Made by a program: the position numbers and the translations under genes. The notes beneath the pieces are model-generated. The model made no database searches, was not told the origin of the DNA, and saw only the letters and a program-made list of their open reading frames with translations. This document shows positions 1 to 8,563 of a stretch of DNA of 64,000 bases, one piece after another (the stretch's first letter is position 1; each line of letters begins with the position of its first letter). The stretch comes from Mycobacterium sp. UM_CSW (GTDB lineage Bacteria; Actinomycetota; Actinomycetes; Mycobacteriales; Mycobacteriaceae): NCBI RefSeq assembly GCF_000455205.1, contig NZ_AUWQ01000055.1:1-64000 (forward strand), given 5' to 3'.

Positions 1-228
1 GGCGCCGGCGGGGCCGGCGGAGACGGTGGCGTCGGCGGGCTCTTCGGCGGCGGCGGCAGGGGCGGCGACGCCGGCAACGGCGCCGCACCCGCCAACGGCG
101 GCAGGGGCGGCGACGCCGTATTCATCGGCAACGGTGGGAACGGCGGGAATGGCACCGGCGGCGGAAACGGCGGAAACGGCGGCTTTGCCGGGCCGTTCGG
201 CCACAGCGGGGCGCACGGTTTGCCGTAG
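1..228 (+). CDS. PE_PGRS family protein, 3' end only
   Basis: The first reading frame from base 1 is open to a TAG at 226-228 and encodes 75 residues dominated by Gly-Gly-X triplets with Asn, Asp and Ala (GGAGGAGGDGG, GNGGNGTGGGNGGNGG), ending PFGHSGAHGLP. This is the glycine-rich PGRS C-terminus of a PE_PGRS protein, a mycobacterial family exported by ESX-5 and often placed on the cell surface. The PE domain and start lie upstream of the window. The other open frames through this stretch are shadows of the low-complexity GC-rich repeat. Confidence 0.85.
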   Translation, partial: GAGGAGGDGGVGGLFGGGGRGGDAGNGAAPANGGRGGDAVFIGNGGNGGNGTGGGNGGNGGFAGPFGHSGAHGLP

Positions 229-300
229 CCCTGGCGAACCCCCCATGGTGCTGCCGGCCAAACGCTGTGATACTCGATGCAGCGTAGAGGGAGGAACGTC

Positions 301-879
301 ATGAAGCTCCGTCGTGGCCTGGCCGCGGGCGCCGGCATCTGCTCGGCCGTCGCGCTCGGAATCGCGTTGGAGTCGGGCGAACCGGCCGGTGCCGTCGCGC
401 CGCCACCGGACGGCAATTACTCCTTCAATCAGGCGGGGGTCTCCGGGGTGACCTGGACGATCACGGCGCTGTGCGATCAGGTCAACGGAAGCCGCTACTA
501 CAAGGACTATTCAAACCCGGACATCATGGCGGACTTTTGCGCCCTGAACATCGTGAGCTCGACCGACGAACGGATCAGCCGACAGGACAAGCTGCAGAAC
601 TTCAGCGGCAGGGCCCGGCTGGTGAGCCAACGCTGGACCTTCAAAGTCGACATTGCCGACGGCGTTTCGTGCCCGGGCGGCGGCGCCGCGCCATCCACCG
701 AAACCTATGCGTTTGACGACGAGACGCTGACCGGCACACACACCAGCCTGCATGGCCCGGAGTGCGGCCTGGAATCGGCGATGAGCAAGCAGCCGTTTTC
801 GTTGGCACTCACCGGCCCTCCGCCCAGCCCGATCGAGCGTTATCCATTGCGGTGCAACGACATTGCGATGTGCTTCTGA
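301..879 (+). CDS. Secreted conserved hypothetical protein (Rv3491-like)
   Basis: A 192-residue protein starting at the ATG that follows a strong ribosome site (GGGAGGAA, 289-296); an upstream in-frame ATG at 277 has no such site. The N-terminus (two Arg, then a hydrophobic stretch to about residue 25 and AGA near residue 32) is a signal peptide. The mature part has an even spread of cysteines (around residues 59, 81, 127, 155, 185 and 191), which fits a disulfide-bonded extracellular protein. Length and position match Rv3491, which lies next to mce4 in M. tuberculosis. No enzymatic motif is visible and the function is unknown. It converges on the mce4 operon. Confidence 0.85.
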   Translation: MKLRRGLAAGAGICSAVALGIALESGEPAGAVAPPPDGNYSFNQAGVSGVTWTITALCDQVNGSRYYKDYSNPDIMADFCALNIVSSTDERISRQDKLQNFSGRARLVSQRWTFKVDIADGVSCPGGGAAPSTETYAFDDETLTGTHTSLHGPECGLESAMSKQPFSLALTGPPPSPIERYPLRCNDIAMCF

Positions 880-932
880 GGGTCGGCCTGTTGCCCCACG
901 GCCGGGAGTCACGCCAGCGCAACTGTGGGCGC

Positions 933-958
933 CGAGCGTCACGCTAGCGTGACGCTCG
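933..958. terminator. Perfect CTAG-centred palindrome, likely bidirectional terminator
   Basis: Bases 933-958 are a perfect 26-base inverted repeat (left arm CGAGCGTCACGCT, right arm its exact complement) with GCTAGC at the centre. It sits between the convergent ends of the Rv3491-like gene (879) and the last mce4 gene (967). There is no U-tract, as is common for mycobacterial intrinsic terminators. GGCGCC blocks flank it on both sides. Confidence 0.6.
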
Positions 959-966
959 ACCGGCGC

Positions 967-1449
967 CTAGATCGGCGTGATGTAGGCGATCAGCCATTGC
1001 TTGCCGACTTTGGTGAAGTCGACCCGTAACCGGCTGCCGTCGTAGAGCGGCTGCCGTGACTTGTCGGTCACGGTGCGGTTCAGGTAGACCATCACCGACG
1101 CCGAATCGCGTTTGGCCGACATGACGCCCACGCCAACGACATTGGCCTGGACGACGACCTCACGCTTCTTCGCCTCCGGAATGATCTGCGCGTTGGCGCT
1201 CTTCTGGAACTCCTGGCGATAGGCGGGCGTCAGCAACGGGTACGCGGCCGACAGGCTGCGTTCGACGGTCTGATAGTCGTAGGCGAACACCTCGGGTATC
1301 TCCTTGGCGGCCAGCCCCGGCAACACCGCCCGCGCGGCCGCCTCGCCGCGCGTCTGCGCCCGCTCCCAGTAAAACCAACCCGAAGCCGCGGACAGGCCGA
1401 CGAAGGCGGCCACCAGCAGGGAGCCCGCGACGGCGATCAGCCACCGCAT
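967..1449 (-). CDS. mam4B: Mce-associated membrane protein (Rv3492c-like)
   Basis: A 160-residue protein with one N-terminal membrane segment (about residues 3-27, rich in Ala/Val/Leu) and a soluble domain predicted outside the cytoplasmic membrane. It is the last gene of the mce4 operon and its start overlaps the stop of the gene before it by one base. Mce-associated membrane (Mam) proteins accompany mce operons and are thought to stabilise the transporter. The assignment rests on position, the single anchor and similarity to remembered Rv3492c. It ends just before a strong palindrome, so it probably closes the transcript. Confidence 0.85.
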   Translation of the reverse strand: MRWLIAVAGSLLVAAFVGLSAASGWFYWERAQTRGEAAARAVLPGLAAKEIPEVFAYDYQTVERSLSAAYPLLTPAYRQEFQKSANAQIIPEAKKREVVVQANVVGVGVMSAKRDSASVMVYLNRTVTDKSRQPLYDGSRLRVDFTKVGKQWLIAYITPI

Positions 1450-2141
1450 CAGTTACCCCCGTCCGGATACTTCAGGTCGTAGCCGGTCATCCGCCCGCGC
1501 TCGTCCTCGTGCACGATCACCCGCAGCCGATACGGCATGGACGGCTTGTTCGTCCCGTCGATGTCGGCGACCGTAACCCGCACCGACACCAACACCGACG
1601 CGTTGTCGGTGACCGAATCGACCCCCTCCAGCGCGGCGCCGTTGACGACGGCTTCCGACGTCGCATTGGTCGAGCGGAACAGGCCCTTGAGGTTCTCAAT
1701 GTTGTTGTTGGCGCCCAGCATTCCACGCAGCGGGCCGCTGGTGCCGTCGTAGAACCGGTTCACGCTCTCGTCGATGTTGTCCTGCTTGTAGCTGAACATG
1801 TTGACCACCGTCTGCGTGGCGGTGTCGACGAAGCGCTGATCGCGCGCCTGCGCCGCGTCGGCGTGCCGCTGCTGGACGACCAGCACGACCAGGCAGGCGG
1901 TCAGCGCGCCGACCGCCACCAGCGCGGCGGCGAACGACGTCCACAGCACCAGGGTCCGGTTCGACCGGCGCCGCGGCGGCGGCTTGACCGGCTTCAGGGT
2001 TGCAACAGGTTTCGCCGGCGACTTCGGTGGGGCCGCAACGTCGACCTTGACCGGAGCGGCCTCGCCCTTGGCCGGCCCCGCCGCACGCGAAGCACGGCGA
2101 CGCACTCGCCGCGTCGCCGTCTCTGGCACTTCTGGGGCCAC
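1449..2141 (-). CDS. mam4A: Mce-associated membrane protein (Rv3493c-like)
   Basis: A 230-residue protein starting at a GTG that shares one base with the mce4F stop (TAGTG). Residues 1-60 are basic and rich in Ala, Pro, Lys and Arg, and likely cytoplasmic and disordered. A single membrane helix follows (around residues 64-90), then an exported domain resembling the fold of the neighbouring Mam protein. It belongs to the mce4 operon and is likely an accessory subunit of the Mce4 importer. No catalytic motif is visible. Confidence 0.85.
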   Translation of the reverse strand: MAPEVPETATRRVRRRASRAAGPAKGEAAPVKVDVAAPPKSPAKPVATLKPVKPPPRRRSNRTLVLWTSFAAALVAVGALTACLVVLVVQQRHADAAQARDQRFVDTATQTVVNMFSYKQDNIDESVNRFYDGTSGPLRGMLGANNNIENLKGLFRSTNATSEAVVNGAALEGVDSVTDNASVLVSVRVTVADIDGTNKPSMPYRLRVIVHEDERGRMTGYDLKYPDGGN

Positions 2142-3862
2142 TACATCGGCCTCGGATCAAGCATCAGGTCCACCCAGTTCTCTGCGCTGGAGGCGCCACT
2201 GGCGCCGGCCGCGAACGTACCAGTCCCGCCGGCCGGGTCCACAAACGCTCCGGTGCGCTGGTCATAGGTGGTGTAGGCCGGGCCGCTGGCCTGCGGCGGT
2301 GGACCCTGCGGCGGCCCCCACGGCTTCTCCGGGCCCGGGCCCGCCGGCGGAGGGTTGATGCCCTCCGGCGGGGCTGGCGGTGGGAGCCACTTGGGGTAGG
2401 GAAGTATCGGCGGCACCGGTGGGACGCCTGGCGGCATCCACGACGGGTTGCCCGGCGGCGGCGGCCGGTCGTTGGGGGGCGGCGGGTCGAAGGCCGGCTG
2501 GTGCGGTGCCGGCCCCGGCCCCGGCACCACGCCGGGCGGGGGCGGTCCCACAATGGGAACGCCTGGATCGGGATCGGCACCCGGCGGTATGTACGGGAAC
2601 TTGTTGGGCGGCAACACGTTCAGCCCGTTCGTCACCGGAGTGTCGTACGGCACCGGCGGCCCGCGCCACGGGTTGCGGCCGACCGGAACGTAGCCCTTCG
2701 GGTCGCGGCACAGCTGGATCGTCGGCGCCCGTTTGCCGGGGAACTCCTGACACGGGTAGTTGCGGGCACCGCGCACTGTGCTCGGATCGTTCTGCGCCGT
2801 CTTGCAATACATGTCCCTCGGGAGCTCGCGCAGCGTCTCGTCCGCCGGGGTGCGCATCAGCGGCGGGGGCAAAAAGCCGACGGCGCACGGGGGCGGGTCG
2901 TTCAGGTCGAGCTTGAAGTCCAGCTTGGCGCCCTCGTCCTGTGGGGCGCCGCCGGCGGCCGTGGTGATCGCCGCGAACAGCGCCGGCAGCACCACCAGCA
3001 GCTGCTCGATCGACTTGTGGTAGATGACGCCGACGCGGCCCAGGTTGGCCAGGCTGGCGGCCAACGCCGGGAACGACGGGCGGATGCCGGAGAACGCGGT
3101 GCTGGCCTCGTCGGTGGCGCCTGGGGCGGTGGCCAGCGTCTCGCGCAGTTGCGGGTCGGCCTGGCGCACCTCGGATGTAAAGCGCGCCAACCCATCCGAC
3201 AGCGACTTGACGTCGGCGCCGGCGCGGATCTGGGCCTGCAGGAACGGGCCGGCCTGATCGATCAGCTGTGAGACCTGCGGGTAGTTGGCGTTCGCCTCGT
3301 CCACCAGCAGCCGGGCGGACTCGATCAGCCGGGCCAGCTCGGGACCCGACCCGTTGGCCGCGATGAAGGTCTCGTGCAGCAGCTCGCGCAGCCGGGTGTC
3401 GCCGAGGCTGTTGACCAGTGCCTCCGCCCGCTTCAACAGGTCGGCGACATCCTGACCGATCCGGGTGTTCTGCCGGTCGATCCGGGATCCGTTGTGCAGC
3501 TTGGTCGATGCCGGATTGCCCGGCGGCACCAAATCGATGTACTGCTCACCCACGGCGGAGACGCTCTTGACGGTGGCGGTGACGTTCGACGGTATGGGGG
3601 TGCCGCTGTTGAGCCGCATTTCGGCGGTGACGCCGTTGGGGTTGAGGCCCACCGACTCCACCCGACCGACCGCGACGCCGCGGTAGGTGACGTTGGCGTT
3701 CTTGTACAGACCGCCCCCGGCCACGAAATCGGCGCTGACGCCGTATGTTCCGAGGCCGAAGGTGGCGGGCAGCCGCAGGTAGAAGACGGCCATCACTGTC
3801 AGCGTGATGGCGGTGATCACCGCGAAGATGCCGAGCTGGACTTTGGTGAGCTTGTCGATCAT
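2141..3862 (-). CDS. mce4F: Mce4F, MCE-family subunit of the sterol importer
   Basis: A 573-residue protein with an N-terminal membrane anchor (about residues 8-28), an MlaD/MCE domain (about residues 38-118), a long helical region (about 150-310), and a Pro/Gly-rich C-terminal tail from about residue 370 (runs such as PPPPGVVPGPGPAPH). Six MCE proteins (A-F) are thought to form a hexameric assembly that carries sterol across the periplasm to the YrbE permeases. The tail is typical of MceF proteins and may contact the cell wall. The start is an ATG 10 bases after the mce4E stop. Length is close to the 564 residues remembered for M. tuberculosis. Confidence 0.95.
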   Translation of the reverse strand: MIDKLTKVQLGIFAVITAITLTVMAVFYLRLPATFGLGTYGVSADFVAGGGLYKNANVTYRGVAVGRVESVGLNPNGVTAEMRLNSGTPIPSNVTATVKSVSAVGEQYIDLVPPGNPASTKLHNGSRIDRQNTRIGQDVADLLKRAEALVNSLGDTRLRELLHETFIAANGSGPELARLIESARLLVDEANANYPQVSQLIDQAGPFLQAQIRAGADVKSLSDGLARFTSEVRQADPQLRETLATAPGATDEASTAFSGIRPSFPALAASLANLGRVGVIYHKSIEQLLVVLPALFAAITTAAGGAPQDEGAKLDFKLDLNDPPPCAVGFLPPPLMRTPADETLRELPRDMYCKTAQNDPSTVRGARNYPCQEFPGKRAPTIQLCRDPKGYVPVGRNPWRGPPVPYDTPVTNGLNVLPPNKFPYIPPGADPDPGVPIVGPPPPGVVPGPGPAPHQPAFDPPPPNDRPPPPGNPSWMPPGVPPVPPILPYPKWLPPPAPPEGINPPPAGPGPEKPWGPPQGPPPQASGPAYTTYDQRTGAFVDPAGGTGTFAAGASGASSAENWVDLMLDPRPM

Positions 3863-3872
3863 GCGCGCCGCC

Positions 3873-5039
3873 CTACCGTCCCTCGGGACCCGAAGTCGTA
3901 CCGGGCGGAATCTTGAACGGGTCGGCCGCCTGTCCGGACAGGTTCGCCAGCTCGCCCGTCAGGAAGTCGGGCGGGTTGAGCACCTCGCTCATGTGCATCA
4001 TGTTTGGGTCGAGCGCATAAGAGGTGGTGAAGAACGTCTCACCGATCCGGCGCAGTGTCAGGTCGAAGGTGGTGAACACGTTGAGGTAGTCACCGCGCAC
4101 CGACTGCTTGATGCCGAAGTTGGGGAACGGGAACGTCAGCAGGATCTGCAGCGAGGTGATGAAGTTCTTGCGATTGTCGCTGAGGGCCTTGACCACCGAG
4201 TACAGGCCCTTGAGGTCTTCGGCGAAGTCCACCTTGGTTTTTGCCAGGATGTGGGAGGTCACCGTCGCCAGCTTCTTCAAAGCGGCGAACGCCTCGACGA
4301 TGTGGTCCCGATTCTTGTTGAGCACGCGGAGGGCCTCGGGCAGCGTGTCCAGCGCCCGGCCCAGGTTGTCCTTGTCGCGCGCCAGGATCGCGGAGAATCG
4401 GTTCAGCCCGTCGACCGCGTCGATGATGTCGTTGGTCTGCCGGTTGAGCCCCGCGGTCAATTCGGCGAGCCGGGGGATCAGGTCGACGAACTGGTCCTGG
4501 CGACCCGCGAAGGCCTGATAGGTCTCGTCGGTAATGTCTTCCAGCGCACCGAGATTGCCCTTGTTGACGACGACGCCCAATGCCGAGAGCACCTCTTCGG
4601 TGGTCGGATAGCGGCCCGTGTTGGCCTCGGTGATCCTCGAGCCATCCTTGAGCCGCCCGGTCGCCGGCTTGTCCTTGGGGCGCGCCAGGTCGATGTGCAT
4701 CGAACCCAGCAACGACGTCTGGGCCACCGTCGCGGTCGAGTTCGCCGGCAACACCACATTCTTGTTCAGCGCGAGTTTCACCGCGGCATAGAACGATCCG
4801 TCGGAGCGCTGCTCGGCGGAAATGCCCGCGACGCTGCCGACGGTGACGTCGTCGACCATCACCGGTGAGTTCTGCGGCAGCGTCGCCACGTCGGGCATCT
4901 CGACGGTGATCGAATACGCGCCGCTGCCGTGGCCGGCCGTGCCGGGCATCGACAAGGAGTTGAGGCCGTTGAATTGACAACCGGCCAGCAGCGCGCCGCC
5001 TGCCGCTAACACCCCGCCGCGCAACCAGATTCGCCTCAT
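3873..5039 (-). CDS. lprN: Mce4E (LprN) lipoprotein subunit of the sterol importer
   Basis: A 388-residue lipoprotein. The N-terminus has two Arg, a hydrophobic stretch and the lipobox LLAGC, with the lipidated cysteine at residue 21. The MCE domain (about residues 40-120) is followed by the helical region usual for MceE proteins. MceE is the only lipidated member of each Mce hexamer. The start overlaps the mce4D stop by four bases (ATGA), indicating translational coupling. Mce4 imports cholesterol in M. tuberculosis, and the sterol genes around this operon support the same substrate here. Confidence 0.95.
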   Translation of the reverse strand: MRRIWLRGGVLAAGGALLAGCQFNGLNSLSMPGTAGHGSGAYSITVEMPDVATLPQNSPVMVDDVTVGSVAGISAEQRSDGSFYAAVKLALNKNVVLPANSTATVAQTSLLGSMHIDLARPKDKPATGRLKDGSRITEANTGRYPTTEEVLSALGVVVNKGNLGALEDITDETYQAFAGRQDQFVDLIPRLAELTAGLNRQTNDIIDAVDGLNRFSAILARDKDNLGRALDTLPEALRVLNKNRDHIVEAFAALKKLATVTSHILAKTKVDFAEDLKGLYSVVKALSDNRKNFITSLQILLTFPFPNFGIKQSVRGDYLNVFTTFDLTLRRIGETFFTTSYALDPNMMHMSEVLNPPDFLTGELANLSGQAADPFKIPPGTTSGPEGR

Positions 5040-6460
5040 CCGCCACCGCCCTGATCGGCCGGCGGCGCGCTCGGCGGGGGGCCAGGCAGCGGGCCATAGG
5101 CGTTGCCCGGGCCGGGACCCGGTGCCGGACCCGAGGACAGTCCGGCCGGCGGGGGGCCCGGGGCCGGCTGCGGCGCCGTCGGGACCAACAGCGCCTGCAA
5201 ATCCGCTGGGTTCTGGGCGGCCGGCGGGAGGTGGGACCCCTGGGCCGGTATCCAGGTCAGCTGCGGAATCGGGGTGGCCGCCTTGGCCTGGGTCTCCGGG
5301 GTGTCGTAGATGATCTGGCCCTTGTACGCGGTGATCGTGTTGAGCGGGTGGAACATGACCGGCGGGTAGTTCACCGCGAGCCGGCGCAGCACCGGGCCGA
5401 GCCGCTCGCGGCAGATCTCGGCGCGCCGGTAGTAGTCGGGCGCTCGCGGTCCGCCGGCGGTCTCGAAGGAACCACCGCAGATGAACTGCACGGGGTTGGC
5501 GAATTCGGGGATGGACAACAAACCGTTCAGGGTGCCCTGCGCCGGGTCGTAGATGTTGTAGAAGTTCGCGATGCCCGGGCCGGCCACGTGCAACACCTGC
5601 TCGATGTTGTCGCTCTGGTCGTTCAACGTCTGCGCAAAGTCATTGAGGTTGTTGACCGTATCGATGATCGTCGAGTTGTTCTCGTGCAGGAATCCGCGGA
5701 TGTCCGAGAGCGCCTGGTTGAGCGTGCCCAGGGTGTTGTCCAGATGCCGGGAGCTGTCGGCGAGCACCTGCGACACCGAGGCCACATTCCCGGCGAACTG
5801 CACGATCTGTTCGTTGCTCGCCGACAGCGCATCGACGAGCACCTGCAGGTTCTTGACCGTGCCGAAGATGTCGCTGCGCGAATCGCCCAGCCGCCCGGCG
5901 ACCTGCGAGAGCTCGCGCAACGCGTTGTGGAACGACTCGCCCTTGCCGTCGAGCGTGTCAGCGGCCTGGTTGATCGCCTTGCCCAGCGGCCCCTGCATCG
6001 ATCCCGTCGTCGGACCGAGCTGGACGGCCAGCTGCGTCAGGGACTCCTTCACCTCGTCCCACTCAACCGGCACCCCGGTGCGGTTCAGGTCGATGCTGCC
6101 GCCGTCGGGCAGCACCGCCCCGCCGGTGTACGCGGGGGTGAGCTGAATGAACCGCGCCGACACCAGGTTCGGCGAGATGATCACGGCCCGGGCATCTTTG
6201 GGGATCTTGACGTCCTTGGCCACCGACATGACGATCTTCACGTCGGAAGGCCGCGGCTCGATCGTGTCGATCGAACCGACCGGCACGCCCAGGATGCGGA
6301 CCTGGTCGCCGGGATACAGACCGACGGCGGAGGTGAAGTAGCCGATGACGGTCCGGCTATTGCCTTGCGACGACAGCACATACACGCCTCCCACCAGCAT
6401 CGCGACCAGCGCGATGATGATGCCGTAGCGCACGCTCCTGCTGCCCGTGAACCGTGTCAT
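5036..6460 (-). CDS. mce4D: Mce4D, MCE-family subunit of the sterol importer
   Basis: A 474-residue protein with an N-terminal membrane helix (about residues 12-30), an MCE domain (about 35-112), a long alpha-helical segment rich in Asn/Asp/Leu heptads (about 130-290) and a Pro/Gly-rich tail from about residue 420. It overlaps both neighbours by four bases, placing it firmly in the translationally coupled mce4 cistron series. By family it is one of six non-identical Mce subunits forming the lipid channel of the importer. Confidence 0.95.
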   Translation of the reverse strand: MTRFTGSRSVRYGIIIALVAMLVGGVYVLSSQGNSRTVIGYFTSAVGLYPGDQVRILGVPVGSIDTIEPRPSDVKIVMSVAKDVKIPKDARAVIISPNLVSARFIQLTPAYTGGAVLPDGGSIDLNRTGVPVEWDEVKESLTQLAVQLGPTTGSMQGPLGKAINQAADTLDGKGESFHNALRELSQVAGRLGDSRSDIFGTVKNLQVLVDALSASNEQIVQFAGNVASVSQVLADSSRHLDNTLGTLNQALSDIRGFLHENNSTIIDTVNNLNDFAQTLNDQSDNIEQVLHVAGPGIANFYNIYDPAQGTLNGLLSIPEFANPVQFICGGSFETAGGPRAPDYYRRAEICRERLGPVLRRLAVNYPPVMFHPLNTITAYKGQIIYDTPETQAKAATPIPQLTWIPAQGSHLPPAAQNPADLQALLVPTAPQPAPGPPPAGLSSGPAPGPGPGNAYGPLPGPPPSAPPADQGGGG

Positions 6461-7521
6461 GGCGACTTCGGCCTGATGATCCAGCGTTCCTGAATCAGCC
6501 CGCGCAGGTAGTCGGCGAGGCTGGCCGGCAGCTTGCCCGGCTGGTAGAAGAAATCGAACATCGTCGCCACCAACGGCGCCGGGATCACACCGTAGACGTT
6601 GACGTTGAACCCGGGACCGGAACCGACGACCTCACCCAACTCGGTGGCATAGGTGGGCAGCCGCTTGAGCGCCTCGGTGATGTAGTCGCGCCGCTCGTTG
6701 AGGTTGGCCAGCACCAGGTTCAGCTTGCTCAGCGCCGGGCCGAACTCCTTGCGGTTGTCGGCGACAAAGCCGGAAATCTGTTGTGAGAGACCGCCGATGC
6801 CCGAGATCAGCTCGCCGATCGCGGCGCGCCGCTCGTCGAGCGCGGCGAACAACTCGTTGCCGTCGTCCACCAGCTTGTTGACCTGGTCGGCGCGCTGCGA
6901 CAACACCCCCGTCACCGACTTCGCATGCGCCAGTAAGCCCTGCAGCGCCTCGTCGCGGCGGTTCAGCGTGCGGGACAACGATGTCACGCCGTCCAGCGCG
7001 CCGCGCAGTTCGGGCGTGGCGTCGTGCAGCGTGTCCGTGAGCACGTTCAAGGCCTGCTCGAACTGCGGCTTGTTCAGGTTGCTGGCGTTGTTACCCAGAT
7101 CCTCGAGCGCGCCGGCCAGCGTGTACGGCGTCGTCGTGCGGCTCAGCGGAATCGTGGTCGCCTTGCCGCTGCCGGCGGGGGTCACCGCAATGGAGCGCTC
7201 ACCGAGGATGGTGTCGGTGCGGATCGCAGCCATCGACTGATCGCCGACGACGACATGCCGGTCGACGCTGAAGGTCACCTTGGCGCTGTCGCCGGCCAGG
7301 CCGACCGAGGCCACCTTGCCCACTTTGAAGCCGGACACGTAAACGGAGTTGCCCGGGTTGATGCCGCCCGCGTCGGTGAAGTAGGCCTCGTACATCTTGC
7401 CCTGCGGAAAGAACGGCAGGTTCGCGTATCCGAACGCGATGAGCACCACGCAAACCACCAGCACCACACCGAAGATGCCGGTGCGCAGCGGGTCGCGTTC
7501 GCGCCTTGCGTTACTTGACAA
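6457..7521 (-). CDS. mce4C: Mce4C, MCE-family subunit of the sterol importer
   Basis: A 354-residue protein with a membrane anchor at about residues 15-33, an MCE domain (about 38-118) and helical region (about 140-290), ending in the family-typical LRGLIQERWIIRPKSP. The start is a TTG that lies 11 bases inside the end of mce4B. The overlap and the immediate match from residue 10 onward (RDPLRTGIFG) to the remembered M. tuberculosis protein support this start over internal ones. It forms part of the Mce4 hexamer. Confidence 0.93.
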   Translation of the reverse strand: MSSNARRERDPLRTGIFGVVLVVCVVLIAFGYANLPFFPQGKMYEAYFTDAGGINPGNSVYVSGFKVGKVASVGLAGDSAKVTFSVDRHVVVGDQSMAAIRTDTILGERSIAVTPAGSGKATTIPLSRTTTPYTLAGALEDLGNNASNLNKPQFEQALNVLTDTLHDATPELRGALDGVTSLSRTLNRRDEALQGLLAHAKSVTGVLSQRADQVNKLVDDGNELFAALDERRAAIGELISGIGGLSQQISGFVADNRKEFGPALSKLNLVLANLNERRDYITEALKRLPTYATELGEVVGSGPGFNVNVYGVIPAPLVATMFDFFYQPGKLPASLADYLRGLIQERWIIRPKSP

Positions 7522-8563
7522 AAGCGCACCTCCCCTTGCTGGGATCCACCGGGCCGCCGAACGGTATCAGGATGTCGCCGCCGGCCGGACCGTTGATCTT
7601 GATCGTCACCGAGCAGAAGTAGATGTTGAAGAAGGACCCGTACGCGCCGAGCGCGGCCAGCCGCAGGTAGTCCTCGCCGAGTTGCTCGACATCGTTGTTC
7701 ACCTCGGCCTTGCGGTTGTCCAACTCGGTGGCCAGCGGTCGGGTGTTCTCGAGGATGCCCTGCAGCGGACGGCGCGAATTCTGCAGCAGCTCAGTCAAGT
7801 CCGTGGTGGTAGACGCCAGTGGGGGGATGGCCCCCGCGATCGAGTCCTTGTTCCTGGCCAGCCCGGTGATCAATTGCTGCAACTGGTCGACGCTGGCCGA
7901 GAACTGCGCGCTCTTCTGGTCGACGGTGCCCAACACGGTGTTGAGGTTGGTGATCGCGTCGCCGATCAGCTGGTCGCGCTGGCCCAGCGCCGACGAGAAC
8001 GCGCTGGTGTCGGCGAGCACGTTGGACAACGCTCCGCCCTGGCCCTGCAACAACTGAATCACCGCGCTGCTGATGGTGTTGACCTTGTCGGCGTCCAGGC
8101 CCTTGACCAGGGGCCGCAGCCCGCCCAGCAGCGCGTCGAGATCCAGTGCGGGCTGGGTGTGTTGGGAGTTGATCGTGCCCCCCGGCGGCAGCTTACGCAG
8201 CTCCCCCGGGCCCGAGGTGATCTCCAAATAGCGGTCGCCGACCAGGTTTTCGTACCGGATCACCGCCCGCGTCGACGAATACAACGTGTAGCGGCTGTCC
8301 ACCCCGAACTTCACGTCGATCGTGTTGTCCTGGTTGAGCTTCACGCCCGACACCGCGCCGACCGGCACGCCGGCGATGCGCACCTTTTGACCGGACTTCA
8401 GCTTCGACACGTCGGTGAACGTTGCGTGGTAAGTACTTTCGGGACCGAACCGGAAGTCGCCGAAGACCACCACCAGCGACGCACTCACCAATATCATGGC
8501 CACCGCGAAGATGCTGACCTTGATCAGCATCGACCGGTGCGACGGCATCCCCGCGGCCGCCAT
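7511..8563 (-). CDS. mce4B: Mce4B, MCE-family subunit of the sterol importer
   Basis: A 350-residue protein with an N-terminal membrane helix (about residues 12-30), an MCE domain (about 36-115) and an extended helical region, ending with a short C-terminal domain containing one Cys near residue 317. The ATG shares one base with the mce4A stop (TGATG). Typical length for an MceB protein. It is a structural subunit of the Mce4 lipid importer in the cell envelope. Confidence 0.95.
   Translation of the reverse strand: MAAAGMPSHRSMLIKVSIFAVAMILVSASLVVVFGDFRFGPESTYHATFTDVSKLKSGQKVRIAGVPVGAVSGVKLNQDNTIDVKFGVDSRYTLYSSTRAVIRYENLVGDRYLEITSGPGELRKLPPGGTINSQHTQPALDLDALLGGLRPLVKGLDADKVNTISSAVIQLLQGQGGALSNVLADTSAFSSALGQRDQLIGDAITNLNTVLGTVDQKSAQFSASVDQLQQLITGLARNKDSIAGAIPPLASTTTDLTELLQNSRRPLQGILENTRPLATELDNRKAEVNNDVEQLGEDYLRLAALGAYGSFFNIYFCSVTIKINGPAGGDILIPFGGPVDPSKGRCAFVK

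Noticed and set aside
26-304. 92-codon frame in the PGRS region
   Set aside because: Ala/Thr-rich frame-shifted reading of Gly-Gly-X repeats; the true frame ends at 228.
1509-2267. Long plus-strand open frame over the mam4A region
   Set aside because: Arg/His-rich shadow of the minus-strand genes in GC-rich DNA; no ribosome site or recognisable domain.
3804-4868. 354-codon plus-strand frame opposite mce4E
   Set aside because: Antisense shadow of a clear lipoprotein gene; composition typical of a reversed high-GC coding frame.
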